Below, piece by piece: positions 1-4,757 of a DNA stretch of 8,362 nucleotides. The position numbers and the translations under genes are program-made. The stretch's first letter is position 1. Every line of letters begins with the position of its first letter. The notes below the pieces were generated by a model, which saw only the letters and a list, made by a program, of their open reading frames with translations, was not told the DNA's origin and made no database searches. The DNA comes from JBGQJN01 sp964423175 (GTDB lineage: Bacteria > Patescibacteriota > Minisyncoccia > 2-02-FULL-40-12 > IGHO2-01-FULL-4-A): assembly GCA_964423175.1 (NCBI GenBank), contig CAYRDM010000025.1:1-8362 (forward strand), read 5' to 3'.

Positions 1-644
1 CCATAATAGACCGCAAAACACCTCTTCTTGAAGCATTCGCAAAAGTAGATGATGTCTTGAGACAAGGTGTTCAGGGTATTTCTGATCTAATTACAATCCC
101 GGGATTAATCAATGTTGATTTTGCCGATGTTAAGGCCGTCATGGCAAATTCAGGTTCAGCATTAATGGGAATTGGTTATGCCAGCGGGGAAGACAGAGCG
201 ATAGAGGCCGCTAAAACAGCAATAAGCTCACCGCTGCTAGAAGTATCCATTGATGGCGCCCATGGGGTTCTATTTAACATCTCCGGTGGTAATGATCTGG
301 CGATGGCAGAAATAAATGAAGCGGCTAAAATCATAACCGACAAAATAGATCCTAACGCCAAAGTAATCTTCGGTGCCGTACAAGATGATAAGCTCAAAAA
401 AGGAGAAATCAAAATCACTGTTATCGCAACTGGTTTCACCAATGGTCTGTCTAAAGGCGTCAGACCTCAAAATGGACCAACTCTATTTGAAGAATCGACA
501 AATGGAAACGGTCAAATAAAAAACAATACATTTCCTCCAATACAACCTCAAACAACTCATATGCCCATAAAAGAAGTTGTCGATCCGACTATAGATGACA
601 CGGAGTTCGACATCCCGGCGTTTATAAGACGCAAAATGAAATAA
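1..644 (+). CDS. ftsZ: Cell division protein FtsZ, C-terminal part (5' end outside window)
   Basis: The reading frame is open from base 3, giving 213 visible codons; the N-terminal GTPase half lies off the left edge. The start contains the end of the nucleotide-binding core (DRKTPLLEAF, then QGVQGISDLI and PGLINVDFADV), followed by the C-terminal tubulin-like domain with GSALMGIG, the SGGNDL segment and KITVIATGF. A variable linker of about 45 residues, rich in Asn, Pro and Gln, leads to the conserved C-terminal peptide DIPAFIRRKMK, which in FtsZ generally binds membrane tethers and regulators such as FtsA. FtsZ polymerises at mid-cell to form the division ring. The TTG at 57 is an internal Leu codon, not a start. 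The core resembles Patescibacteria FtsZ, but this is an impression and not an alignment. The gene ends with TAA just before a hairpin. Confidence 0.97.
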   Translation, partial: IIDRKTPLLEAFAKVDDVLRQGVQGISDLITIPGLINVDFADVKAVMANSGSALMGIGYASGEDRAIEAAKTAISSPLLEVSIDGAHGVLFNISGGNDLAMAEINEAAKIITDKIDPNAKVIFGAVQDDKLKKGEIKITVIATGFTNGLSKGVRPQNGPTLFEESTNGNGQIKNNTFPPIQPQTTHMPIKEVVDPTIDDTEFDIPAFIRRKMK

Positions 645-685
645 AATAATTTAAAACACCCCCAACCAGGGAGTTTTAAATTATT
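645..685 (+). terminator. AT-rich hairpin after ftsZ
   Basis: A perfect 13-bp stem pairs 645-657 with 673-685. After an A.A mismatch the stem continues with CCC (659-661) against GGG (669-671). The T-run is part of the descending arm. The final TT overlaps the first bases of the -35 box of the next gene, so terminator and promoter are nested. Confidence 0.7.
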
Positions 686-712
686 GACAAAATTCTCGCC
701 TAGGAGGATTAT
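684..712 (+). promoter_or_regulatory. Sigma70-type promoter for the 748 gene
   Basis: TTGACA (684-689), 17-base spacer, GATTAT (707-712, 4/6 match to TATAAT). Transcription would start near 719, leaving a leader of about 29 bases. An AGGAGG (702-707) lies inside this promoter, upstream of the predicted start site, so it would not be in the mRNA. Confidence 0.6.
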
Positions 713-747
713 TCTAATTAAAGTTCTTTTAAATCGGGTTTTCCAAA

Positions 748-1377
748 ATGGGTCCAGATGAAGTCTACGGAATACTTGTTGAAGAAATGTCTAGCAAAGA
801 CTCCCTTGAGGCCTTTGCCTCTGCACCTCTTACAATTTCGCTAAAAATGTTAGAAAAATTTAGGGACAAAGTCGATTCCGTTGCCTGGATAATGCTAACC
901 GAAACAGCTAAGGCAAAAAATAAAGTAATGCGACTTATAAACTTTGTTTCCAATGGAACATTTATAGACTCAGATGCGGAGATTCTAGGAACGGTTCTGT
1001 ATTTACATGAACACTGGCTTAAAGTGCTTGAGTATATGCATGCAAACTATGCAACCTTATCCCAAGGAGAAAACTTCAAAAAAAGTTGGGATGAAGACAC
1101 ATTAAAACAATTAAAAGAAATGGTATCTAAAGACTATGCTGAAATGAAATCTCAGATAGAATCTCTAAAACTTTTGAGTTTTGAAATTATTAACTTGGAT
1201 ATAATGTTCCAAACTTTTTTATGGATGCAATATGGCATCCTAGGACACGAAGCATCCTCTGAATATGTAACCGAATACAACCAAGCGATGGCGGCTCTCA
1301 GAGAGTACTACATGCAACTAAATGGCAGCGATGATGAAGACACCTCTGAACTGGAAGAACCCGAGGAATCAAATTAA
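748..1377 (+). CDS. Hypothetical acidic, mostly helical protein (209 aa)
   Basis: I do not recognise this protein. It has no signal peptide and no membrane segment. Residues about 10-65 and 80-190 read as amphipathic helices, with a charged Lys/Glu stretch near 105-140. The last 17 residues are a low-complexity acidic tail rich in Asp, Glu and Ser. An in-frame TAA at 730-732 limits the start, and ATG 748 is the first ATG. No SD is visible in the 20 bases upstream, so initiation may depend on an unstructured leader or the start may be inefficient. It has its own promoter, nested with the ftsZ terminator, and is probably monocistronic. It faces the minus-strand gene at 1396-2061 across a shared terminator. 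A cytoplasmic scaffold or adaptor role is possible but unproven. Confidence 0.8.
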   Translation: MGPDEVYGILVEEMSSKDSLEAFASAPLTISLKMLEKFRDKVDSVAWIMLTETAKAKNKVMRLINFVSNGTFIDSDAEILGTVLYLHEHWLKVLEYMHANYATLSQGENFKKSWDEDTLKQLKEMVSKDYAEMKSQIESLKLLSFEIINLDIMFQTFLWMQYGILGHEASSEYVTEYNQAMAALREYYMQLNGSDDEDTSELEEPEESN

Positions 1378-1397
1378 AAACGGGCAATGCCCGTTTT
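1377..1397. terminator. Bidirectional terminator between convergent genes
   Basis: A perfect 9-bp inverted repeat: AAAACGGGC (1377-1385), loop AAT, GCCCGTTTT (1389-1397). A-run and T-run flank the stem, so it can stop transcripts from both sides. The TAA stop of the minus-strand gene (1396-1398) overlaps the stem. Confidence 0.85.
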
Positions 1398-2061
1398 AAA
1401 ATTTAAATTCTGCTCCAAATTTGTAGCCGAAACCTGTATTCCAATATGGCGCGCCAGAAACATACAAATGTTTGAAAACACGACATCTTATTCCGGATTC
1501 CAAGCCAACAAGAGGGATCAAGTGTCTAACATGGTCTTCTGCATCCTCAACTACAGGAAAATTGTAACCGCTTTCAGTTTCATGCCCAACAAACTGACCG
1601 TTGAAACTTACATTCAATGAACCAAGGCCCAGGCCAATTTGTAGATAAGGTTGGGCTCTTTTGTTAACGAAGAAAACCCTTCTTACACTGAAAACGCCCC
1701 CCTGAATGTCCATCCTGGTTTTACCAGTTACAATTCCAGAAACTCCATTTTGTTTAAACTCATCTTCTGTGTTTGACCTGCTCCATTCGCCACGACCGGC
1801 TGAAGTTATATCAATAAAAGATAGTCCCAGCGACCACTTTTTGTTCAACTCGTAGTTTAAAGAATAATTCCTATACAACCCTGAAAAATTATCGGGATGT
1901 CTGGTAACCGATTTATCCAAACTAAATAGCACGCCAGGAACACGATTGTAGCCAACACTGGATTCTAAAGAAAATCTCTCAACAAAATTATTACTCTTCT
2001 GCCCGAACGCAGGAATTAAAAAAATAAACAAAAACAAGCAAAAGCCGGTTTTAATTTTCAT
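1396..2061 (-). CDS. Secreted protein, probable outer-membrane beta-barrel (221 aa)
   Basis: The start is placed at the ATG at 2061 because GGAG lies 5 bases upstream and a promoter is centred near 2107. A longer frame from 2121 would begin inside that promoter. The N-terminus MKIKTGFCLFLFIFLIPAFG is a Sec signal peptide with probable cleavage near AFG-Q. The mature part of about 200 residues is rich in Gly, Tyr, Phe and alternating polar/hydrophobic residues (for example SLGLSFIDI, PYLQIGLGLGSLNVSF). It ends in GYKFGAEFKF, with a terminal Phe and alternating aromatic or small residues like the C-terminal signal that the BAM machinery recognises in outer-membrane proteins. The length suits an 8-strand barrel. 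I cannot name a family. It is the only clear minus-strand gene in the window. Confidence 0.8.
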   Translation of the reverse strand: MKIKTGFCLFLFIFLIPAFGQKSNNFVERFSLESSVGYNRVPGVLFSLDKSVTRHPDNFSGLYRNYSLNYELNKKWSLGLSFIDITSAGRGEWSRSNTEDEFKQNGVSGIVTGKTRMDIQGGVFSVRRVFFVNKRAQPYLQIGLGLGSLNVSFNGQFVGHETESGYNFPVVEDAEDHVRHLIPLVGLESGIRCRVFKHLYVSGAPYWNTGFGYKFGAEFKF

Positions 2062-2092
2062 GATTTCTCCAAAAAATAAAAGAACCTCCACT

Positions 2093-2121
2093 AGCATAAT
2101 CAAAAGCAGGGGATTACGCAA
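2093..2121 (-). promoter_or_regulatory. Promoter of the beta-barrel-like gene
   Basis: Read on the minus strand: TTGCGT (2121-2116), 17-base spacer, TATGCT (2098-2093). Transcription would start near 2086, giving a leader of about 25 bases ending in a GGAG SD before the ATG at 2061. Confidence 0.5.
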
Positions 2122-2146
2122 GAAATTTAATTTTTTTTAAAAAACA

Positions 2147-2175
2147 TTGATTTTACTTAGAAAATAGTTTACTCT
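2147..2175 (+). promoter_or_regulatory. Probable promoter of the initiator tRNA gene
   Basis: TTGATT (2147-2152), 17-base spacer, TACTCT (2170-2175). The -10 box ends 7 bases before the first base of the tRNA, so transcription would begin close to the mature 5' end. Confidence 0.45.
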
Positions 2176-2182
2176 TCAAACT

Positions 2183-2259
2183 AGCGGGGTGGAGAAGTGG
2201 TCTATCTCGTTGGGCTCATAACCCAAAGATCGGGGGTTCAAATCCCTCCCCCGCAACCA
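2183..2259 (+). tRNA. Initiator tRNA-Met (CAT), 77 nt
   Basis: The cloverleaf folds fully. The acceptor AGCGGGG faces CCCCGCA followed by ACCA (2256-2259, CCA encoded). The D stem is GAGA/TCTC, the anticodon arm is TTGGG-CTCATAA-CCCAA, and the T arm is GGGGG-TTCAAAT-CCCTC with one G.U pair. Hallmarks of the initiator class are all present: an unpaired 1-72 position (A1.A72), an A11:U24 pair in the D stem, and three consecutive G:C pairs (GGG/CCC) next to the anticodon loop. The length equals that of E. coli initiator tRNA, and much of the sequence matches it. The usual bacterial mismatch is C1.A72, so A at position 1 is unusual. This tRNA decodes start codons on the ribosome after formylation. 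Confidence 0.96.
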
Positions 2260-2382
2260 ACAAGCGCGAGCGTAGTTGGTGCCGAGCGAGCACGCGAGGT
2301 GCTCTGACATCTTCAGGTGAGCGCAGTTCCGAGGATAACAATCCGAGGGGCAAAAATAGAAATAGTAAGAAGTTGGCATCAA
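2260..2382 (+). other. Structured non-coding trailer between tRNA and terminator
   Basis: I see no gene with start and SD here. The stretch is noticeably richer in G+C than its surroundings and contains several inverted repeats. CCAAC (starting inside the tRNA CCA end, 2257-2261) pairs with GTTGG (2275-2279) around a GCGCGAGCG loop, and GAGCA pairs with TGCTC around 2287-2303. Repeated GAGCG/GCGAG motifs are present. It may be a tRNA precursor trailer, or a separate small RNA ending at the hairpin 2383-2408. The first hairpin would pair with the tRNA CCA end and so compete with the mature tail. Confidence 0.4.
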
Positions 2383-2408
2383 AAAAACAGCCATCCCGGG
2401 CTGTTTTT
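2383..2408 (+). terminator. Terminator of the tRNA transcript
   Basis: A 10-bp stem pairs AAAAACAGCC (2383-2392) with GGCTGTTTTT (2399-2408) around a 6-base loop, with the T-run as the descending arm. It is near-symmetric and could also stop transcription on the other strand. Confidence 0.8.
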
Positions 2409-2416
2409 GGTTGCTA

Positions 2417-2445
2417 TTGCAAAGTTGTAAAATATATTATATAAT
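2417..2445 (+). promoter_or_regulatory. Strong-looking sigma70 promoter, unit 1
   Basis: TTGCAA (2417-2422), exactly 17 bases, consensus TATAAT (2440-2445). It drives the gene at 2491. Confidence 0.7.
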
Positions 2446-2490
2446 ATGATTACAATATCCGTTCGACTATAAGAGGGGGCAAAGAAGCAT

Positions 2491-2736
2491 ATGCCAGAAG
2501 ATGGCAAGCAGTGGACTTTGAGCATTGGCTGTCACCGCAAGACTCTTACAAGTCGTGACTCAACCAAAAAGAAATACGATTCTTTGGAAGAGTGCAGACA
2601 GGCAGTCCAAAAATTAGAAAAGTTCTATAGAAGCATCGGCTACTTCGTATGGTTTGCCAATGCAACTGGGCCGAACGGAGAAAAGGTGAAGCTCCATGAA
2701 GGCACACCATATATGTCAGTCAGTTTGCCCGCGTGA
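2491..2736 (+). CDS. Hypothetical small protein (81 aa)
   Basis: I do not recognise the family. ATG 2491 follows a purine-rich GAGGGGG (2473-2479) at a rather long distance of 11 bases. The protein seems to have an N-terminal strand (QWTLSIGC), a central helix of about 20 residues (SLEECRQAVQKLEKFYRSIG), then strands (YFVWFANATG, TPYMSVSLP), suggesting a compact alpha/beta domain. It has no signal peptide or membrane segment, and is Lys-rich and soluble. It is the first of the small single-gene units after the tRNA, with its own promoter and terminator. Confidence 0.75.
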   Translation: MPEDGKQWTLSIGCHRKTLTSRDSTKKKYDSLEECRQAVQKLEKFYRSIGYFVWFANATGPNGEKVKLHEGTPYMSVSLPA

Positions 2737-2741
2737 AGGCG

Positions 2742-2774
2742 ACAACATTGTCCCGCCTCCGCGGGCTTTGTTGT
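2742..2774 (+). terminator. Terminator after unit 1
   Basis: An inner stem pairs CCCGC (2752-2756) with GCGGG (2761-2765) around CTCC. An outer stem pairs ACAAC (2742-2746) with GTTGT (2770-2774) across small internal loops. T-rich DNA follows. Confidence 0.6.
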
Positions 2775-2852
2775 TTATACACTAGCAAACCCGCAAATCT
2801 CCCTTATGCTCGGTATTAATAACTTTCAACTAAATCGCAACCCTGCAACAAA

Positions 2853-2881
2853 TTGACAATTCTACCAAAAGATAGTATTGT
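2853..2881 (+). promoter_or_regulatory. Sigma70 promoter, unit 2
   Basis: TTGACA (2853-2858), 17-base spacer, TATTGT (2876-2881), followed at once by TATATTATTC. The promoter at 6376 has the same two boxes, the same spacer length and nearly the same start region. Confidence 0.65.
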
Positions 2882-2915
2882 TATATTATTCTTTACCAAC
2901 CAGGAGACTTCAAAA

Positions 2916-3314
2916 ATGGCAAAGGAAATCATATCTACCACTCGCCCCACAGACGAAGGTGAGATGCTCTGGTTAGTTCATTATGAATCATCTTACTATG
3001 ACAATGACCCCAGAATGCCGGGTACTGTTCCTATAGACGGTCACTACTTTGTACTGGCGACCAACATGGCAGAAGCAATTAAAAAAGCCGAAAGCAAAAT
3101 AAAGAAAGATAAACGCCGTAGCGATAGAGATGCTGAAAAAAAAGTTACAGCCAGCATAGTAACCATGGAGGATCTTGTAGCAGCCCGTGACTGTTCTAAG
3201 GATGGGCGAATGGGGTGGATCGTAACAACCAAGCACTCACCAATTTCTCTGGCCTGCGAAGAGGACTCCAGAAGATACCGCCTTGCAGTTTGCTTAGTCC
3301 CAATAGAGAAGTGA
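2916..3314 (+). CDS. Hypothetical protein (132 aa)
   Basis: The start is ATG 2916, with GGAG (2903-2906) at 9 bases. An earlier in-frame TTG at 2853 is the -35 box of the promoter, so it is not a start. The protein begins MAKEIISTTRP and has a strand-rich first half (MLWLVHYESSYYDND, HYFVLATN). A highly charged helix follows at about residues 49-75 (AEAIKKAESKIKKDKRR), then more strands (ASIVTMEDLVAA, GWIVTT, YRLAVCLVPI). I see no catalytic motif. The DGHYFVLATNMAEAIKKAE pattern suggests a small alpha/beta domain, but I do not recognise the family. The TGA stop is the first codon of a 47-base block repeated at 5323. Confidence 0.8.
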   Translation: MAKEIISTTRPTDEGEMLWLVHYESSYYDNDPRMPGTVPIDGHYFVLATNMAEAIKKAESKIKKDKRRSDRDAEKKVTASIVTMEDLVAARDCSKDGRMGWIVTTKHSPISLACEEDSRRYRLAVCLVPIEK

Positions 3315-3358
3315 CAACACAGCCGAGCGATAGCTCGGTTTTAATTTGCAAAATATTA
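3312..3358 (+). repeat. 47-base stop/terminator block, copy A
   Basis: 46 of 47 bases are identical to 5323-5369; the only difference is at its tenth base, A here and G there. The identity starts exactly at the TGA stop and covers the CCGAGC-GATA-GCTCGG hairpin and the AATTTGCAAAATATTA tail. It ends where the right-hand halves of the two gaps diverge. The genes upstream of the two copies are unrelated. AATTTGCAAAA also recurs at 3711-3721 after a different hairpin. Confidence 0.95.
3323..3338 (+). terminator. Terminator after unit 2
   Basis: CCGAGC (3323-3328), GATA tetraloop, GCTCGG (3333-3338), then TTTTAATTT: a compact 6-bp intrinsic terminator. Confidence 0.85.
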
Positions 3359-3372
3359 AATCTCCTTAATAT
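3353..3372. repeat. Inverted repeat between terminator and promoter module (gap 2)
   Basis: ATATTAA (3353-3359), 6-base spacer, TTAATAT (3366-3372). It sits just before the TGCCGC that opens the conserved promoter block. Palindromes of unrelated sequence hold the same place at 3727 and 4261. Confidence 0.6.
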
Positions 3373-3373
3373 C

Positions 3374-3421
3374 TGCCGCTAAAAAATAACAGCCAGACCA
3401 CAACGTCACGACAGATTGACG
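3374..3421 (+). repeat. 48-base upstream promoter block, copy 1
   Basis: 46 of 48 bases are identical to 4279-4326. The block runs from TGCCGCTAAAAAA through CCACAACGTCACGACAG to the -35 box TTGACG. Similarity resumes in the -10 region (GTATCATT). A shortened relative at 3755-3789 keeps ACCACAAC and AGATTGAC. The block may contain an activator or repressor site; CGTCACG is a small near-palindrome within it. Confidence 0.95.
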
Positions 3422-3444
3422 ACGCGCCAGAAATGGCGTATCAT
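3416..3444 (+). promoter_or_regulatory. Promoter, unit 3 (repeated type)
   Basis: TTGACG (3416-3421), 17-base spacer, TATCAT (3439-3444). The boxes and spacing equal those at 4321-4349, and the upstream DNA is nearly identical. Confidence 0.7.
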
Positions 3445-3485
3445 TTTGTTATTCTTTGGAAACAAAGTTAAAAAGAGGTGGCGCC

Positions 3486-3671
3486 GTGAAATGCCAAAAA
3501 TGTGACCACAATAACTACGCGGGTGACAAATTCTGTCGAAAATGCGGGAATGACCTGCGGAGAATAGCAGCTGAAGTTTTTAACTTCTGTCAGAAATGTA
3601 GAAAGAATCGTTCGCTAAACTCTTCATACTGCGAAGAATGTGGTAGCAAACTAGAAAGATTTGAAGATTAA
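3486..3671 (+). CDS. Double zinc-ribbon mini-protein (61 aa)
   Basis: The start is GTG 3486, with GAGGTG (3475-3480) at 5 bases. The upstream in-frame TTG at 3456 has no SD. Two treble-clef-like zinc ribbons make up almost all of it: C3-x2-C6 with C17-x2-C20, and C35-x2-C38 with C49-x2-C52, each ending in CG. Such ribbons bind structural zinc and usually mediate protein or nucleic-acid contacts. The short helical linker (RRIAAEVFN) is basic, then hydrophobic. There is no enzymatic domain. Another tandem-ribbon protein is at 7161. It is a single-gene unit with its own promoter and terminator. The exact target cannot be inferred. Confidence 0.88.
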   Translation: MKCQKCDHNNYAGDKFCRKCGNDLRRIAAEVFNFCQKCRKNRSLNSSYCEECGSKLERFED

Positions 3672-3690
3672 GTTTGGTTATGAAATAAAA

Positions 3691-3710
3691 CCGAGGAAAC
3701 TCGGCTTTTT
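3691..3710 (+). terminator. Terminator after unit 3
   Basis: CCGAG (3691-3695), GAAA loop, CTCGG (3700-3704), then CTTTTTAATTT. An A-run precedes the stem. The tail runs into the shared AATTTGCAAAA. Confidence 0.8.
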
Positions 3711-3726
3711 AATTTGCAAAAGCATA

Positions 3727-3741
3727 AATATCCTGGATATT
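3727..3741. repeat. Perfect 15-base palindrome (gap 3)
   Basis: AATATCC-T-GGATATT. Its position, after the terminator tail and 43 bases before the -35 box, matches the palindromes in gaps 2 and 4. It could be an operator or a recombination or fold-back element. Confidence 0.6.
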
Positions 3742-3783
3742 CATGAACAATACTTGCCCGCCAAGTCCCTCCACCACAACAGA

Positions 3784-3811
3784 TTGACTTGGACCAATAC
3801 CGTGCTACCAT
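3784..3811 (+). promoter_or_regulatory. Promoter, unit 4
   Basis: TTGACT (3784-3789), 16-base spacer, TACCAT (3806-3811). Upstream CCACAAC and CAGATTGAC are shared with the two 48-base copies, although about 8 bases between them are missing. Confidence 0.55.
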
Positions 3812-3847
3812 GGGTCCAGTTTTTGTTAACCTAAAAGGAGAGTTGCC

Positions 3848-4219
3848 TTGAGCTACTACGACCCTAGTTACATCAGTAACGAAGGATTAATGCGACAAAA
3901 AAGAAAGCTCACGGACCTTTTGTGTTTTTTATGTCGAGAGCTAGAAAAAAGACAATTGCTTGGAAGTATCATACAAGACAATCAAGCATTAGATCTTAGA
4001 AGGTTCTGGAATTCGGAGAAAAAAGCTTTTGGCAAAAGAGAAAGTAAACAAATAGAGCGCCGTAAGGCACTGGCCAGAAAAGAAGCTGAAAAAATACGCT
4101 TAGAGAAGTTAAAGGAAAGCGGTAGAGCAAAACTAACTACCGAAGAGGCCATAGCTCTCAACCTGCTAAAACCCCAAAAGAATACGAAGAATAAACAAGG
4201 CAAAAATTACAGACGATAA
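3848..4219 (+). CDS. Hypothetical basic helical protein (123 aa), TTG start
   Basis: The start is TTG 3848, with AAGGAG (3835-3840) at 7 bases; no better ATG has an SD. Residues 12-45 form a probable helix pair (GLMRQKRKLTDLLCFLCRELEKRQLL). Then LRRFWNSEKKAF leads into a long Arg/Lys/Glu-rich helix at about residues 62-100, with coiled-coil character. The tail is Lys/Asn/Gln-rich and basic. The plan (helical LLC-LCR segment, a Trp-containing turn, a charged helix ending in LTTEEAIALNLLKP) recalls small unknown proteins of phage or plasmid regions, but I cannot name a family. The high positive charge suggests nucleic-acid or ribosome binding. It is a single-gene unit. Confidence 0.8.
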   Translation: MSYYDPSYISNEGLMRQKRKLTDLLCFLCRELEKRQLLGSIIQDNQALDLRRFWNSEKKAFGKRESKQIERRKALARKEAEKIRLEKLKESGRAKLTTEEAIALNLLKPQKNTKNKQGKNYRR

Positions 4220-4225
4220 TTAGGC

Positions 4226-4250
4226 AGCGCGATAACATTGCGCTTTTTAT
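4226..4250 (+). terminator. Terminator after unit 4
   Basis: AGCGC (4226-4230), 9-base loop, GCGCT (4240-4244), followed by TTTTTAT. Confidence 0.7.
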
Positions 4251-4260
4251 ATACTCCCAA

Positions 4261-4275
4261 ACTGATCTTTTCAGT
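4261..4275. repeat. Inverted repeat (gap 4)
   Basis: ACTGA (4261-4265), TCTTT, TCAGT (4271-4275). It lies just before TGCCGC of the conserved promoter block, the same place as the palindromes at 3353 and 3727 but with a different sequence. Confidence 0.5.
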
Positions 4276-4278
4276 ATT

Positions 4279-4326
4279 TGCCGCTAAAAAACAACAACCA
4301 GACCACAACGTCACGACAGATTGACG
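4279..4326 (+). repeat. 48-base upstream promoter block, copy 2
   Basis: 46 of 48 bases are identical to 3374-3421, with differences only at two positions in the A-rich part. It ends in the -35 box TTGACG. The downstream genes (zinc ribbon at 3486, unknown protein at 4385) are unrelated. Confidence 0.95.
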
Positions 4327-4349
4327 GCACGACTAATAAGTGGTATCAT
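4321..4349 (+). promoter_or_regulatory. Promoter, unit 5 (repeated type)
   Basis: TTGACG (4321-4326), 17-base spacer, TATCAT (4344-4349). The spacer differs from the copy at 3416 while the boxes are identical, so the boxes appear to be under selection. Confidence 0.7.
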
Positions 4350-4384
4350 TATGTCGCTCTTAAAAATATTCAAAGGAGATTCCA

Positions 4385-4636
4385 ATGGTAAGCCCTTATA
4401 AACACGTCTTCGACAAACTTGACGCCGAAAAAGAAGCTGGGGTATCTGATTTACAAGTTAGACTGGATCGCAATGGTGCGGATAGCCTAGTTGGAAAATT
4501 CTTTTCCAGCAATGATTTTGGCTGTACGATCAAGTTGCCGGGAATTGATGAAGAACACACAACACTTATGTTTGTCGCCTACGAAGATATACGGGGAGTA
4601 GGACGAGGAGACTGGGATTACGACATAATTGGTTAG
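4385..4636 (+). CDS. Hypothetical small protein, possible Sm-like beta-barrel (83 aa)
   Basis: ATG 4385 has AAAGGAG (4372-4378) at 6 bases, a very good start. An N-terminal helix (HVFDKLDAEKEAG) precedes a run of short strands (DLQVRLDRN, SLVGKFFSSNDFGCTIKLPG, TTLMFVAYEDIRGVG). A strand with VGKF, then a polar turn with Asp-Phe-Gly-Cys and IKL, then VAYEDIRGV recalls the Sm/SH3-like small barrels in order of elements. This is pattern matching by eye only. No Cys cluster or catalytic residues are seen. It is a single-gene unit under the same promoter type as the zinc ribbon at 3486, so the two may be co-regulated. Confidence 0.8.
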   Translation: MVSPYKHVFDKLDAEKEAGVSDLQVRLDRNGADSLVGKFFSSNDFGCTIKLPGIDEEHTTLMFVAYEDIRGVGRGDWDYDIIG

Positions 4637-4650
4637 CCGTTAAAACAAAT

Positions 4651-4673
4651 CCGCCAATAGGCGGTTTTATTTT
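4651..4673 (+). terminator. Terminator after unit 5
   Basis: CCGCC (4651-4655), AATA, GGCGG (4660-4664), then TTTTATTTT. Confidence 0.85.
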
Positions 4674-4696
4674 ACACACACCTCCTGTGCAATATA

Positions 4697-4725
4697 TTGA
4701 CAATACCATTAATAAATTGTATATT
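4697..4725 (+). promoter_or_regulatory. Sigma70 promoter, unit 6
   Basis: TTGACA (4697-4702), 17-base spacer, TATATT (4720-4725). Confidence 0.7.
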
Positions 4726-4757
4726 TTTATATCAGCCCATTAAAAACACGGGAACTC

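Noticed and set aside
1387..1620. Plus-strand frame opposite the beta-barrel gene
   Set aside because: It starts inside the bidirectional terminator, has no promoter or SD, and is antisense to a gene with signal peptide, SD and promoter.
2183..2259. tRNA 3' end as an integration site with a flanking direct repeat
   Set aside because: I did not find a second copy of the tRNA 3' end within the window, so integration here cannot be claimed.
2176..2394. Minus-strand frame containing GRDLNPRSLGYEP
   Set aside because: This is the antisense translation of the tRNA and its trailer. Such peptides are a well-known annotation artefact opposite tRNA genes.
2853..2915. N-terminal extension of the 2916 gene starting at TTG
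   Set aside because: The TTG is the first triplet of the -35 box TTGACA, and transcription would start downstream of it.
3312..4326. Integron attC sites between cassettes
   Set aside because: The gaps hold repeated blocks and palindromes, but I find no paired RYYYAAC/GTTRRRY ends, the units carry their own promoters, and no integron integrase is visible.
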